Shown here: positions 37,030-49,400 of the stretch, in pieces
How positions within the stretch are numbered: position 1 is the stretch's first letter
Layout of the letters: each line of letters opens with the position of its first letter
NCBI GenBank assembly: GCA_024138025.1
Contig: JAMXBD010001207.1
Coordinates: 248,001-312,000 of the forward strand
Origin: Combretum micranthum
Lineage: Eukaryota; Streptophyta; Magnoliopsida; Myrtales; Combretaceae
Direction: 5' to 3'
DNA: 64,000 bases
Notes under the pieces: model-generated
Database searches by the model: none
What the model saw: the letters and a program-made list of their open reading frames with translations, nothing else
What the model was told of the DNA's origin: nothing
Translations under genes and position numbers: made by a program

Positions 37030-37047
37030 TGGCTACTCCACTGGCGA
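37030..37047 (+). promoter_or_regulatory. Primer binding site, tRNA-Arg type
   Basis: TGGCTACTCCACTGGCGA resembles the TGGCGACTCxGCTGGGGA site used by Tat/Ogre-lineage gypsy elements, complementary to a tRNA-Arg 3' end. Lies 3 bp after the LTR. Confidence 0.6.
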
Positions 37048-37070
37048 TCTGAGGATTTTGACAGAGTCGT

Positions 37071-38791
37071 GATGGCACCTCCAAGAAGAAAGCTAAGTAA
37101 CACTGACAACAACATGAATCAAGATGTTAGCAACCCTAACCCTAATGCCATTGATCCAGACATGCCAGCATTGGAAGATGTCAACCTTAATGTCAACATT
37201 AATCCTACTACCAACATCCAAGGCATCATTGTTGATAATGCAAAAGTTATACGTGCTATACAAGAAAGCAACACCGAGACAACGCGAACCATACAAGAGA
37301 ACACTCAGTCCCTAAACCAGTTCTTGGCTACACTCACTCGTCTCATACCAGACATGGCTGCTAATGCTGATGCACCTTACTAAGGTGTAGCCTTTCTAGG
37401 TCCCACCTTAGTTGCATAGTAAAGTGCCCCCTCTTTATCCTAGCCTGCCATTACTCCTGCCATTCAGGCAAATATGCGTCAAGGAGTGAGTGTGCAGACT
37501 TCATCACCATAGGTTGCAGTTAAGCAATAACCAGCCTTTGAAGTAGAAAAAACTAGATCTCAGCTTGGTAGGATCATCTTCATGTGCACACTACAGTACC
37601 AACCCAATTGAGATTGTTCTCCCGCCCAATAGTGACCATGCAGTATTTTGTCCAGTTGTATCAACTCCACCTATTGCACTAACTATACTAGCTGCACCAG
37701 CTACTCCATCAGTGTCTGCACCAAGGGAATCCTTTATAACAAAGGAAGACTTAGATATTTATCTGAAGGAAATTCAAGCTAAGTCCTCTATGGGAGTATT
37801 GGACTTAAAACTTCCATACTACCACCGGATTGCTGCGAAGCTCTACCCAAAGGACTATGTTAGTCCTAAATTCATGTTGTTTGGTGGCAAGAAGTGCAGT
37901 GCTAAGGAACATTTGCTAAAATTCATTGAGACATTAGAGGTTTATGGATTTGAGGAAGATTTAAAGCTGGAAGAGTTTTCTAATTCTCTAACCGAGAAGG
38001 TATACACCTGTATGTTAATCTCCCCCTAGGGTCCATTGACTCATGGGGAATAATGTGTAAGTTGTTCCTAGAGAAGTTCTTCTCTACTTAAGAACGGGTT
38101 ACCATCACTGATATTGGAAGAATAAGGAAAAAGTCAAAGGAAGACCTTATGGACTACATTAAGCGTTTCAAAGAATGCTCTTTGGATATTAAAGACGCTT
38201 GTGATGAGAAAGAACTAATGAAGATCTGTATCCAAGGGATGTTTACTGAATACGCCGTCCACCTCGAGAATCTCAATCTGCTTTCCTTTGTCGCTCTCAT
38301 TGGAATGTGCAAAGAACCAATAACTCTATATCCAGACAACGCGGAGAAGGTAGAAGGTTTGGAAAGAGAGCTACAAATGTTAGCTCACTCCAAGGAGAAG
38401 ACTCTAGAAATAACAAAAGCCAAGGAATGATAAACCAACGAACGCTCCACCAGTGCTCTTGTTCCCTTGCCCTATGGGGAAGGTTCATGCTGTGCTTAAC
38501 CAATGATTGAGAAATGAAAACATCAAGCCCCCAAGGGTCGAATGCTTCCCTAATGCAGTCGAGAAGAATGATCCTAAGTTTTGTAGATTTCACAGGACTA
38601 TGGGTCATCCCACTAAAGAGTATTGGACACTCAAGAAGATATTCAATGAACGAGTCAATAATGGAGAACTCGTCATTGAAAGTAATGATGTAAGCAATAA
38701 TCCACTCTCTGCACACAATATTCAGTGGGTTACCGCAAGTGTTGCTCATCATGATATAAGAACTGAAGAAGAAGAAGAAGAAACAAGTTAA
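37071..38791 (+). pseudogene. gag: Gypsy (Tat-like) gag remnant
   Basis: Capsid-like gene in three frames. The start at 37071 (MAPPRRKL) opens a low-complexity N-terminus with NTTIQE-type repeats, ending at a stop at 37381. The Retrotrans_gag core runs from about 37730 to 38300: EDLDIYLKEIQAK, PYYHRIAAKLYPKDYVSPKF, LFGGKKCSAKEHLLKFIETL, a SIDSWGxMCKLFLEKFFST-like block after a frameshift, then EDLMDYIKRFKECSLDIKD and CIQGMFTEYAVHLENL. A C-terminal PKFCRFHRTMGHPTKEYWTL block (about 38570-38630) is the Cys-His part usual before the protease in this lineage. It has stops and two or more frameshifts. No protease, RT or integrase follows before 43282. Confidence 0.85.
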
Positions 38792-38799
38792 CAAAGTTG

Positions 38800-40479
38800 A
38801 AAGTCATGTTATGCCTGATGAAAAATGATATGTTATAGGTCTATGGGATTTCAAGAAGCCTTCATGTCATTTTCAATATATTAAGAGTCTTTGTATGCAA
38901 TTGCAATTGATGTATTTTCGTCATTATTTGAATAAAATTACGACTTGCATTCTCAAAGCCTTTTCAGTACAATTTCTCTTGTTCTCGTTACTTTATAATT
39001 TTCTTTTGTTGCTACAAAGTTAGAGATTTGTCTCCTTAGCACACAAAGATAGTTAACACAGCAAAAATAGAGCATTAATTACATATTTGCTACTACTTAG
39101 TAAGAGTATAATCTCCTAAGTGTGCAACGGCATGAGAACATGTTGAGCTTGTGTACCGCAGACTGTTAAGAGTATTGACTCTTAGGTGCGGTACAAGCCA
39201 TTGTAAAGACAACCTCTTTAGTAACTCATACTGGACAGTCAAGTAGTGGGAAATACCCCCTTGACTAATAAAGCTAAAAATTTGGATCCTAGGCGATAAA
39301 TGCCAGGATTGTTGCTTAAAGTGCAATCGAGTACTTTCTTAAAAGGGATCATTTAAATACTATCATGGGTAAGCCAAGAACCTTACTCCAATGCATTAAA
39401 AAAAAAAAAAAAAAGCTCTAAGAGGTTCCTTAGATCATTGAGTCTAAGAAAGCCTCATATTCATGATAGTCAATTATAATCATAATACCTTAAACATCAC
39501 CGCTGCTTGGTAAGAGCATTGTCTCCTAAGCGCGTGATAACATGCTTTACTTATAGTGCTGACTGGTGGAAGTAGTGTCTCCCAAGTGCATGGCAGCATG
39601 GTGTCATACCTACACATGGTATAAAGTAATGCTTTAACGAAAAAACAAATGTGATTGACGGTTAAGTATTGAGAACTACCATCTTAACCAACTAAATTGG
39701 ACTATTACGGTAACAAACCTATAATGCATGTAACACTATTGTTGTTCAAAGCACGATCGATATATTATCCTAATTATAATAAGACAGCAAGCCTATATAA
39801 TAAGATACTATCGCTGCTTAAAGCGCGATCGATTCACTATTCTAAGTCATGATAATTTTGTTGCTTGCAAGTGAGAGTACTACTTTGATACACGACATAA
39901 GAATCATATAGCCTTCATTATATTGTGATCACTACTGCTAAGTGAAAGCAACGCTTCTTAAGCGCCAGCATACGCTACTAATGGCTTAATTCGAATTTTG
40001 ACATTCACATATATATACATATATAAAGAAAAGATCAATGACGACAATAAATTGAAATCCATTCATTCAAGTAAATAGGAATGATAACGCATTTTCAGAA
40101 TGGAAACAAAGTAACAATGATGTCTAAACTAAGGCTTATAATCCAGGCCAACTACAGACTCTAAGTCATAATCTCCTAAAGTAGTCTCCATCAAAGTCTT
40201 CGCTGCTGCAACCTTAACTTGAACTTCCTATAGCTTCACCAACAATTTGTCATAGTGTCCCTTGGCATCCCTATAACTTAGCAATATCTTAGCCTTGTTA
40301 GCAACAGGCCAACTATCAATTTTGAATTATAACATACGAGCCCCTTCAACACACTTGACCAGTTACTTAAGCTCTATCGTTGATAAGGAACTCCAACATC
40401 TATCCATTAGCAGCATGACCTCACCAATCATCTTCACCATCATAGTAGCTACCTCTGTCCCCAACATAGGAGAACTGGC
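38800..40479. other. Noncoding spacer with degenerate repeated units
   Basis: No gene. From about 39080 to 39990 a unit like GCTxCTTxGTAAGAGxAxxxTCTCCTAAGxG recurs (39090, 39500, 39560, 39940), mixed with CTTAAAGCGCGATCGATxxACTATTCT variants (39310, 39750, 39815). The units have CTTAG...CTAAG self-complementarity. It separates gag from the tail of the antisense PMD gene. Confidence 0.55.
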
Positions 40480-40872
40480 CTAGAATTCCCTATCTAAGGC
40501 ATTAAGACTCTCCAAAGGAGCAATTAAGTGAGAAGGCACAATAAAGCCATGAAAGGAAGTCATCTCCTCCGATGCAACGTAGTCCTCTGAAGTTGCTGCC
40601 ATGTCCTCACGAGACACATCAGCAATTGGGGGAGGATGGACATGGAACTCTATAACTGCATTGATAGCAGGTGCGCTCGTTATTCCTCCATCAAGAACAT
40701 GTTCATGCATGAGATCTTTAGTCTTGCTGGCATCACCTTCATCGTTACCATAAGGAGTTGGAGATGGTTCATAATCAATTTTATCAAGGTCGTCATCTTC
40801 ATCATTTGATACTGGTATGGGCGTAACAACACCACTGGAACATTGTGAAATTATAAAAGTATTTGTGTAATC

Positions 40873-40954
40873 CTGAAAAAGGAAAATAAAGAGAGCATTA
40901 GACCAAAAAAAAAAAAAGTAACAACAACAAGTCATATGTAAGGAGAATTATTAC
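40873..40954 (-). other. Predicted intron in the antisense PMD gene
   Basis: Minus strand: GAGGAG|GTAATA donor, TTTTCCTTTTTCAG| acceptor, 82 bp. Exons on both sides continue in the acidic C-terminal region. Confidence 0.6.
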
Positions 40955-42026
40955 CTCCTCGACAAACGCACGCTTTGTCGGCCTGGAGTCTACTATTTGA
41001 GGTGGTGGATGGTGATTCTTTGGTTTTAGAGGGGGTGCATTGTTAGAAGGCTCCAGTTGGTCCGATGCAGGTTCTTTAGCTATTTAGACACTGGCATTTG
41101 ACCTATGGTATCTGTTCCTTGGTAGTCTAAGGTAAAACTCATGACAATATATGAGTGGCGCTGGCAATGTATCATCAACAGATACGAAAGCATAGTCACG
41201 GAAGATGGCTATTCAATTCGACCAACATGTCAACCAACCAACAGAAGCAACTTCTCGATGCTCCTCAAAAGGAAAGAATAGCTATCATACCATAGGATGG
41301 ATGCACTTGAAGTCACTTGGTAAGATTAATTGGCAACATTAATTGAAGCTCTGCGCAATGTTGAGGAGACGCGACACTCCTTGATCAAAGCCAAATGGTA
41401 TGCTGCTCTGTGAGGGGAGTATACCATTACCTTTGCTCCAAGATTTGCCCATTCAAATCTATTTTTTCAATCAAAGATGGCAGGCCCCCTGGGATACACC
41501 AAAGCATGAACATAGCTTGACTTTTATCCAGCTTATAATGATTATCGAGTAAGATAACCTCACCTTCAAAACTTGGAGGATAAAGCCCATCACCGTCTTA
41601 ATAACCTTCAAGAGACTCTACGAACGGTCAAAACCTAAACTCCTTGTTGACATCGATGAGCTGAAGAAGTGGTCGATTGATCTCTACTCCAAACCATGCT
41701 TATGCTCGAGGAGCAGCAAGATTCGAATCCCTTTTGATGGTTGGTTATGCAAGGTAGCTCCGAAACTGCTCATAGAAGAATAGTTACAAGAAAGTAAGTT
41801 GACATGTGATACGTTCACATGTCCACCCTTAGAACAGACAAAAGCTTAGTGGTACAGGTCAAGATGTCGATATAGGGATCCCATGTAGAAAGGAACTAGT
41901 GCAAAGCATTGACCCCGTGCAATGCGTATGGCCAAAGCAAAAAGCCGAGGGCTTACACCTTCTTCCAGCCCACTAGGGAACACGAACAGTGACAACCAAA
42001 ATGCAATGAATCCTGCAAGTTCATAT

Positions 42027-42107
42027 CTATACATCAAAGAACCAAATTAGAAGCATGTTAGTTAGAAAAGTCAAGTATAGGGCTGTTCCATGAGCCGGTC
42101 CCACTAC
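42027..42107 (-). other. Predicted intron in the antisense PMD gene
   Basis: Minus strand: CAA|GTAGTG donor, GATGTATAG| acceptor, 81 bp. Removing it joins the KKRRKNMPQ end to YELAGFIAFWLS, the next PMD block. Confidence 0.55.
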
Positions 42108-43108
42108 TTGAGGCATATTCTTTCTCCGCTTTTTGAAGAAGTGTGTTATCCGGGCAGAGAAACACGGTTTCTTCTTATCATGATGAACGAGCTTTAGAAC
42201 CACTAGTAAAGATGCTTCGAGGCAGTGCTCTTCGCATGAAGTCACAACTGCAATAGCATTAGTCACCCCAAAACAATGTAGGTTCAAAAGAATGATCACG
42301 TCTTTAAGGGTTGGTGATATCTCCCCCAATGTAATGACAAATGTATGAGTTTGGATACTCCAGCAAAAGATGATGGCATGCCATGTTTCCATCTTGTTTG
42401 TGCTGACGAGCCACAAGCAAGTAGAGGTGATCATGGTGCTATAGAATTTGGCTTGTTCTAGAAGCTTCACATATTCCAACTGGTTAGTGATGTAGTCTAA
42501 CCAGTCGATCCATCCAAGTGGTGGCTCCTTAAGAAATGCAAAGTGTGTATTGGAAAGTGGTAGCTCCTTCCGCTCATTCTTGAAATGTAGCATTAAGTCC
42601 CCCCCTAATGGTGCTCTGGAATCGGTGCATGGCTCAGGCTTGATTAATCGAAAGTCAACATCAATAGGGAGAGTTGCACATAACTTTGGGCGAGAAGCCT
42701 TGTCCCAAAACGTATCTTCAGAAATTGTGTCATCTATCCACTGGTCTCGTGAAAGCTAAATTTATGGTGGATTACCATCCTGGCGCACCAACAAATCCCT
42801 TTGTTTGATAACTTCAATGGTTGGTGCTTGCCTAGCTTTGATCTCCTTCTATCTAGCCATTTGGACACTGGAGCCCTGGATACTTCTCGTTCCCTTGGAT
42901 TTGACAACTTCAATAGGTTGAGCTTAAATATCCTTCACCTCCTCCATTATCAACTTTTATTGCCCTGGTTAAGATGATGCCTGCAAAGAAAAAAAAAGAA
43001 AGAAATAATAATAAAAGACGACAAAAGAGAATGGCATCTATAATTTTAGTGATACAAAGCAGATAAATCTGGAAGATTCTACATGGAAAAATAAATTGTG
43101 AATCGAAC

Positions 43109-43282
43109 TGTCACTTATGCTTTTGAGATACTGAGACTCCCTATTCCTCCTCACTTGTCATTCTCTCCAAGCCATCCCGTCATCAAGTGTCATTTCCTCA
43201 GCAACACTCTGAAGTCACGTGCTAGGCGCGAGATCCACGTGACATGTACGTGATCGCTATCAGCAAGAACCCTACATCTATA
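43109..43282 (+). mobile_element. 3' LTR remnant of the gag/PMD element
   Basis: Starts TGTCACTTATGC and runs 174 bp in step with 36853-37026, with roughly 85 percent identity by eye, including TTCTCTCCAAGCCATCCCGT. It ends CATCTATA where the 5' LTR has CATCTACA. No polypurine tract precedes it and no promoter region is present, so the U3 part has been lost by deletion. Confidence 0.85.
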
Positions 43283-43751
43283 TAGTATCAATAGAAAAAG
43301 ATTTGTAACTCTAAGCTTGAGCGATATTTTTCCCTATTTATGATATTTTTCAACATAACATCTATTATATAATATGTAAGTGAAAGTTTATTCATAATCT
43401 ATTGTACTATGTGTAAATGATACAGGATGGTATCAACGGTTGGGTCAGTGTATTTGAGATTTCGACCTTAAAAGTGGTTAGCATTTGAATAAGTATATTT
43501 AAGGTTTTAACATTTGAAATGTTTAAGAAGGGGTATCAACGATATATTGATTAAGTTGTTTAAGATATTGGTAAGGTATTAAAAGCCACATGCCAACAAA
43601 AGAAAATTTTTTTATATAGAATTTAAATCACATAATTAACCTATTGTGGAGAAAAAAAGAAAAAAAAATTAAAAAACAGAAAAACTAATGCATAGTCCAA
43701 CAAAAGATGTTTTAATCCCTAACCCTTCAAACAATCTCAATCTCCAAATAA

Positions 43752-44174
43752 GGCTGCGAATGAGTCAAGTCGAAATGGTATAGTGTTAAGCTTGAGTTCC
43801 AGCTCGACTTAAAAATTTAAAACTCGAGCTCAGTTTAAGCTCGGTCGAGTTAAAAATTTTAAGCTCGAGTTTGACTCGATGTAACATTACATAAACTCGA
43901 GTTTGACTCAGTTAAGCTTATTTAAGCTGGATTTATTAAAAAAATAATATTAATTCCTAAACTTGATTAACATTTACATTTGACTTGATCTCGTTAAAAC
44001 TCAATGAGGCTCGCAAGCTAATTGAATTAAATATATATTGATGCCCTAGCTGGCTCAATAAATTACTCAAGTGGCTAGAGCTCCAGCTCGATTCAAGCAT
44101 TCTCGAATCAAACTCGAGTAAACATTAGGCCGAACTCGATTTGTTTGTGAACCAACTTGATTCATTTGCACCCC
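43752..44174. mobile_element. hAT-like MITE rich in CTCGAG motifs
   Basis: Imperfect terminal inverted repeats of about 18-19 bp: GGCTGCGAATGAGTCAAG at 43752-43769 against CTTGATTCATTTGCACCCC at 44156-44174. The inside is full of GAGCTCGAxT/ACTCGAGTTTGACTC variants on both strands and has no coding sequence. This style is common in non-autonomous plant hAT elements. No 8-bp target duplication was seen, so the class is provisional. Confidence 0.6.
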
Positions 44175-44354
44175 TATCCCTAAGTCCCCACAAACCTAAC
44201 CTTAGCACCAATAGCCTACTAAAAAAAGTAAAGGTAACACACTATCAGAGTAAATCACATTTGGATGATGAAACCAAAATCCTCTAATTGAAAACCCTAG
44301 TCCCCTCATAATATTAATACTAATAATAGTAGTAATAATATCAAAGGTTGTGCT

Positions 44355-44429
44355 ATGGAGTGTTGGATTTTTCAAGAAGAAGATGTTCCTGCCATAGAAA
44401 CTCCTTGTGCTTGTAATGACACTGTCAAG
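44355..44429 (+). pseudogene. First-exon fragment of a RING-CH (RINGv) ubiquitin ligase
   Basis: A 25-codon frame starting at ATG 44355 contains CWIFQEED and ETPCACNDTVK, followed at once by AAG|GTTGTT, a fair splice donor. Plant RING-CH (MARCH-like) proteins begin their zinc finger with CRICQEED...xETPCxCxGTLK and continue with a YAHRKCxQRWC block, often across an intron. Here the second cysteine of CRIC is Phe, so zinc binding would fail. I searched the next 1.5 kb by eye and did not find the rest of the finger. It is an isolated captured exon or the stump of an old gene. The membrane segments of the family are also absent. Confidence 0.6.
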
Positions 44430-44455
44430 GTTGTTCCTCTATCCTCCCTGTCCTA

Positions 44456-44503
<48 letters not shown>

Positions 44504-45990
44504 TTTTAATTTTTTATAAGGATCATTTGCCTTGGCTTTTTTAAATTGAAATGAAAGTGTAAATTTTTTAAATTTTCGACGATTACTAACTAATATAAAT
44601 AAATAAGTATGGTTTTCCTTCTTTCACTTTTCCTTTCATAAGAGTTAATCAATAAAAGTTTTTTCCTTTTATTTTTACTTTGTAACTTTTACAAGAACTG
44701 AATATGAATTTTTTTTTTTGTTTGTTGACATGTGATTTTTAACGGGAAGTCATTAACAACATAAGTCACAAACCATTATCGATATCTTAAATGACTCACT
44801 AATTTAATCACTCCAAATATTACTACACCTGATATGAACTTTCCTGAAAACCTTCATAGTTTCAAGTGATTTATCCATTATAAAATATGATTTAAAAAAA
44901 AATTATTTTTTCATCACAACTTTTTAGTTTAACATTTTTGAGCAACTCTTTAAAAAAACCACATTGTTATAAATAGTACCCCTTTAACAAGCATTACATT
45001 TTTTCCAAAAATTAGAGGCTTTCTTTTAATGTTTTTTATTATCACCTATTTAAAAGAAATATTACTTTTTCACTAAAATAGTTCTCTTCAGACTTTTCAT
45101 CTTTTCACTTAAAACTTTCAAAAACTAAGAGATAACTACTGCTTTTATTTTGCATATATCAAAAAACTGCTGACTTCATATATTGGTCTCCTCTTTCAAT
45201 TCATTTTTCAATAACACATCTTAACTTCAATGCCCTCATATTACATATCACTATTATATTGGCACCCCTTTTTACCTAGGATTGGTCTCCTTGAGAGATT
45301 GATTTGTTGATTGTTACAAAAATATCAACTAGTAATATAAGGTTTTAGAGAAATTGAGCTTGGCACACAAATCAAAAGTGATGAGAACAATTATTTATTC
45401 ATACTTGGCCGTTCAGTTCTCTTTTTTCTCTCTCTTTTAAGATAAGTTGGTTGTGTTTTATGAGTTTTTATAGATGTTTTGCTTATATTGCGTTGCCTTT
45501 AGGATATACAATGTGCTCAATGAATAACTTTTATCATTTTCTGAAATGGTCGAAGGTCTTTGATTGAGAGGCACCTTCATTGCACTCACTTGGATCATTT
45601 CAACATTTTGTTAGATCAAAGAATTGCTAGATTTTTCGTTCTTTTTTTTTCCCGTTCTTCAACTATTTATATGTTTTCATTTTTCAATTTGTCCTATTCG
45701 GTTAATGCTACAAACACTTTATGCCGACACCTTGAGAGAAATTTTTTATATTAATTACAATAAGAAAAGATTTGAAGGGGCTTTTCAAGAAAATGCTTAT
45801 AATAATTTGTATGGAATTTTCAATTTTCACATTAAAATGATGGCGTATGCATGTAGAAGATATGCTTCATTTTAATATATTGTTCCTTATAAAAATATAA
45901 ATTATGAAATGACAATTAAAAAGGGTTCTAAACATATATCAATTTAATAGGTCTTACTAACAAATGTCTTCAATGTGTCTACTAAGTTGT
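44430..45990. other. Noncoding AT-rich DNA
   Basis: A (CT)n tract fills 44464-44500, possibly part of the intron after the RING-CH exon. The rest is AT-rich without a credible frame; the short open frames near 45560-45875 show no family resemblance and poor composition. Confidence 0.5.
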
Positions 45991-46455
45991 AGGCCAGGAG
46001 GATTCGATTGTTAGGTCGTTGTGGGTCCACTATAAGGATGGGATCATGACTGATATGACCTCATCGTTGTCCACCTCCATGGTCAAAATCGTGATCGAGG
46101 TCTTGAGCATATGTTGCTTAGGCAAATCAAGGTCGCTCAAGACTCTTTTTTCGATGTTAGGGCATGGTTAGTCTCTGAGGCCTTCTTGGAATAGGCTTTG
46201 TAGGCACTGGTATTAAGCCTTGAGGGCTATTAGTCTTAGGCTTTAACTCAGTAGGCCTTAAACAAAAATCTTATATCAATACTTGCCTCCTGCACTCCTA
46301 TTGTTGATGAGCAAGGGGAGTGGTGATACTCGTGTTTTCAGATCTTGTTGAGGTCAAGCAATCATTTCTATCTATCTAAGCTACATCCCTAGTGAGGTTA
46401 AGTGTTTACGCTACAACCTTACTAAGATCAGCTTAGGATTCGTCGTGAGGTCAAT
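45991..46455 (+). repeat. Direct repeat, left copy (Tat-like LTR/leader DNA)
   Basis: Matches 50412-50880 in the same orientation, from GGCCAGGAGGATTC to TTAGGATTxGTxG, at about 85 percent by eye. No protein is encoded. With the solo LTR at 46499-50087 removed, the two copies lie about 830 bp apart, so this is probably a pair of diverged LTR or leader segments. Confidence 0.75.
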
Positions 46456-46498
46456 GGGGGGATAGATGTGCCATGGACCTATGAACACAGAAAACTCG

Positions 46499-49400
46499 GT
46501 TAATGGTGAAATATCCTAAATTTCCATTTTAAGTTAATTAAACATTGTTAGATGATTAGTATGAAAATAGAGGTAATTTTGAATCTTAATACAAATTTAT
46601 TTTAGAGATTGATTTTAAATGACTTAGTTAGTGGAATTTTGCAAATTATAGAATATAAATAGATAGTTTGACCTAATTGAATTAGTAATTGAGTTTAATT
46701 GAAAATAGAGATTCTAATACCATAAAAACTCGATTTAACCCATTAGACTACTTCAATCACCTATTTAAAAAAATTCGAATTTATTCAATACCTTCTATTT
46801 ATTAATCTAAATTCTATTTATCAAGTTCGATCGTGTAAACCCCTAATTCATCAATTTAGCCATTTGAGCCTAAATTCTAAGTCCTTAAATCTTAGAAATT
46901 TAAAAATAAATATTTTCATTCAAATCTCAATTCCTAAGTCCCTAAACTTCTAAATTCAAGTAAAATATTAATTTTCTTTATATGAGATTTCCTATAATTA
47001 ATTTCTAATGCCAATTAGCTAATCTTTTTTCTTACTTCTTAATTTCTAATTCTAAATGCCTAAAGCCCATAACCTAAGATCCAATTCATCATCTAAAAAT
47101 CCAACTCCATTAACCAAGTTCATTTCTAAAAAGCCCACATAGCCCATGACTTAAGCCCATTAGACCATGTTCTTATCGTGCACCCTCATACATGATATAA
47201 AATCCTACTACCTAGAAAAATCTAACAAGTGAAAAGACCAGATTAACCTTAACTAACTCTTGAACGCACCTAGGCAAAGACCAAAATGCCCTCCATTAAT
47301 GAAGCAAAATGGCCAAAAATCCCTTAACCCTAATGAAAGTCACATAACATGAATTAATATAAATAGGATGCTTAGAAAACCCTAATTCTTCTCCTAAATT
47401 CAGCAGCCCTTCTTTTTCAAAAATCCTCTCAAAAACATCTCCGAAAACCCATAAAAATCCTACAAAAATACCGCAATAATCCCTCATCAAGACAAGCTTG
47501 TAATGAGTAAGGAAATCCATTCTTTTTTCATTATTTAACCATTAAATTTCTTCTCTAAAATATAATCTTTACTTCAATTGATTCTTAGGTGAGATTTGAA
47601 GACAAAAACAAGGATTAAAGTAGATATTAGCATTAGAAGCATCATCAACCTCTGGAAGTAGTAGTAGTAGTAGAGATTACTAAGGTATATTTGCTAAACC
47701 AAGTAAGTAATCATAAAATATGTTTGATATGTTAATGATATATATATATATATATATTCATGTAAATTACTAAAAAAAAACTTAGATTTAAGTATTGATC
47801 AATATATGTAAAAGTATGCATAAAACCTAAATGAACATGCATATAGGTATGTTATAATAGTGGTTGATTTAGTATAATTGTTGGATGTTCATATGTATGT
47901 GTGTGTTGAGATATGTATATATGTACGGTTATGTTAGACCAATATGTTTATGCGAAGTGAAATTATCAAACAAAACTCTTGGAGTATATGCATGTATGTA
48001 TGAGTTGATAAGTGCTGCAAATTTGATAAAATTATGTTGATGATGATGATTTGAGTTATGATTTGTGATTTAATTGTAAAATATAAATCTAAGTATAAAT
48101 TAGATGAAACAATATAGAATAAACTTGTTTTAGATGATTAAAATAGGTTAGGATTTGGATAGAACAAAGGAAGCTTGAAAAATCACAAAACAGATTTGAA
48201 GCAATTATAGCATTAGTGTTGTAGCGATGGTGTTGATGGCCGAACCAGGGGCTAAGTGACCTTCGACAACACCGAAACCTTGTCAAAACAGTAGACCTAC
48301 ATGTCTACTTCACAAATTTTTAGTGAACTGGCCAAGAACCGGTCGTCTTAATGGTCAACTTGAGTGAAGTAATTGGTCATCACGTTGGTTCCCTTATTTA
48401 TGTACAGATTGCATGTAATTAAAATTAAAACTATAGGTAACTAACTAGTTTAGGCCAAATGGACTTATAAACATGTAAATATCTATGTTAGGAAGTTTAC
48501 ATAAAAAATTGAGCTTAAGAACTCGAGTTTAAGATAGTGAACCGATTTATTAAATTTAGTGTGCATACTAGTTTTCTATAAGAAATGAAATATTGGATTT
48601 TAAGGTAAATAAATTCTAATCAAATAAATATGAAATAAATGTAAATAATGTATTTTCATCTTAATATATGAAGTTTAAGATGAATAATTAATTATTACAA
48701 TTTTAGGAATTTATTTAGTAAAATAGGAATAAATATGGCATTATAAAATAATTTAAACATAATAGGAAACTAGTTTAAATTCCTTAGCATATTTAGATGT
48801 AAAAATATATTATAAATTATTTAAATAGAATAATTATAGATTTAAATGAGTAATTTTACTTAATAAAAATTTATTAGACTTAACATAGGATATGTTATTC
48901 AAAATACTAATTAATGACCTAATTACCATCAAATGGGTTTAGGAGACTAAGTTGGATATAAAAACACTTGATTAATTAATTGTATTCAACTTGGCTAAAT
49001 TAACTAATATAGATTTATTAACCAATATTAGCTTTGTGAACTCTTCAAAGATCAATAATTTTTACTTAGCTATTAACCTAACTAGTAAACTCTTATATGA
49101 TCAAAGTAACTGGTAATTGGTAATTGGTTTGGAAATAATTGTAATATGATAGACCACGAATAATAAGAGGAGTATGTTGTTTCAAATGTATATATGCTAG
49201 AAAACTAGGTAGTTAATATGAGTTCGATATAAGCTGATAATTGATAGAGGGAACGGTAGCGGGATAACGTCTATTCATATTTGAGAGAAGTTATATTAAG
49301 CAGTTTAATATATATGCTATGTTACTCTGCTTAATCACAATGGACTAATATGGATAAAGATGCGTAATAGCTATGACCCTTAGACGAGACTTTTACTTGT

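Larger units (their letters stand above)
40480..42960 (-). pseudogene. Plant mobile domain (PMD) gene, antisense inside the gypsy element
   Basis: Minus-strand coding remains of a PMD protein, the aminotransferase-like family of MAIN/MAIL1. N-terminal part (42027-42593): WIDWLDYITNQLEY, FYSTMITSTCLWLVSTNKME, then WSIQTHTFVITLGEISPTLK, the hallmark TxTF-x-GE-x-TLxDV strand. Middle (41846-42037): FIAFWLSLFVFPSGLEEG, FALAIRIARGQCFAL and FYMGSLYRHLD. Later (41080-41210): YAFVSVDDTLPAPLIYCHEF. The C-terminus is acidic (40480-40872). Two candidate introns of 81 and 82 bp with GT-AG borders on this strand (42027-42107; 40873-40954) join these pieces in order. Stops occur between 41100 and 41840. PMD proteins act in plant gene silencing; here it is cargo of a retroelement and broken. 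Confidence 0.85.

Noticed and set aside
37093..37315. Overlapping open frames on both strands within the gag N-terminus
   Set aside because: They are shadows of the gag frame in low-complexity sequence; only the frame from 37071 continues into gag homology.
38297..38794. 165-codon minus-strand open frame opposite gag
   Set aside because: It is antisense to clear Retrotrans_gag sequence and shows no motif of its own; its length reflects the gag codon composition.
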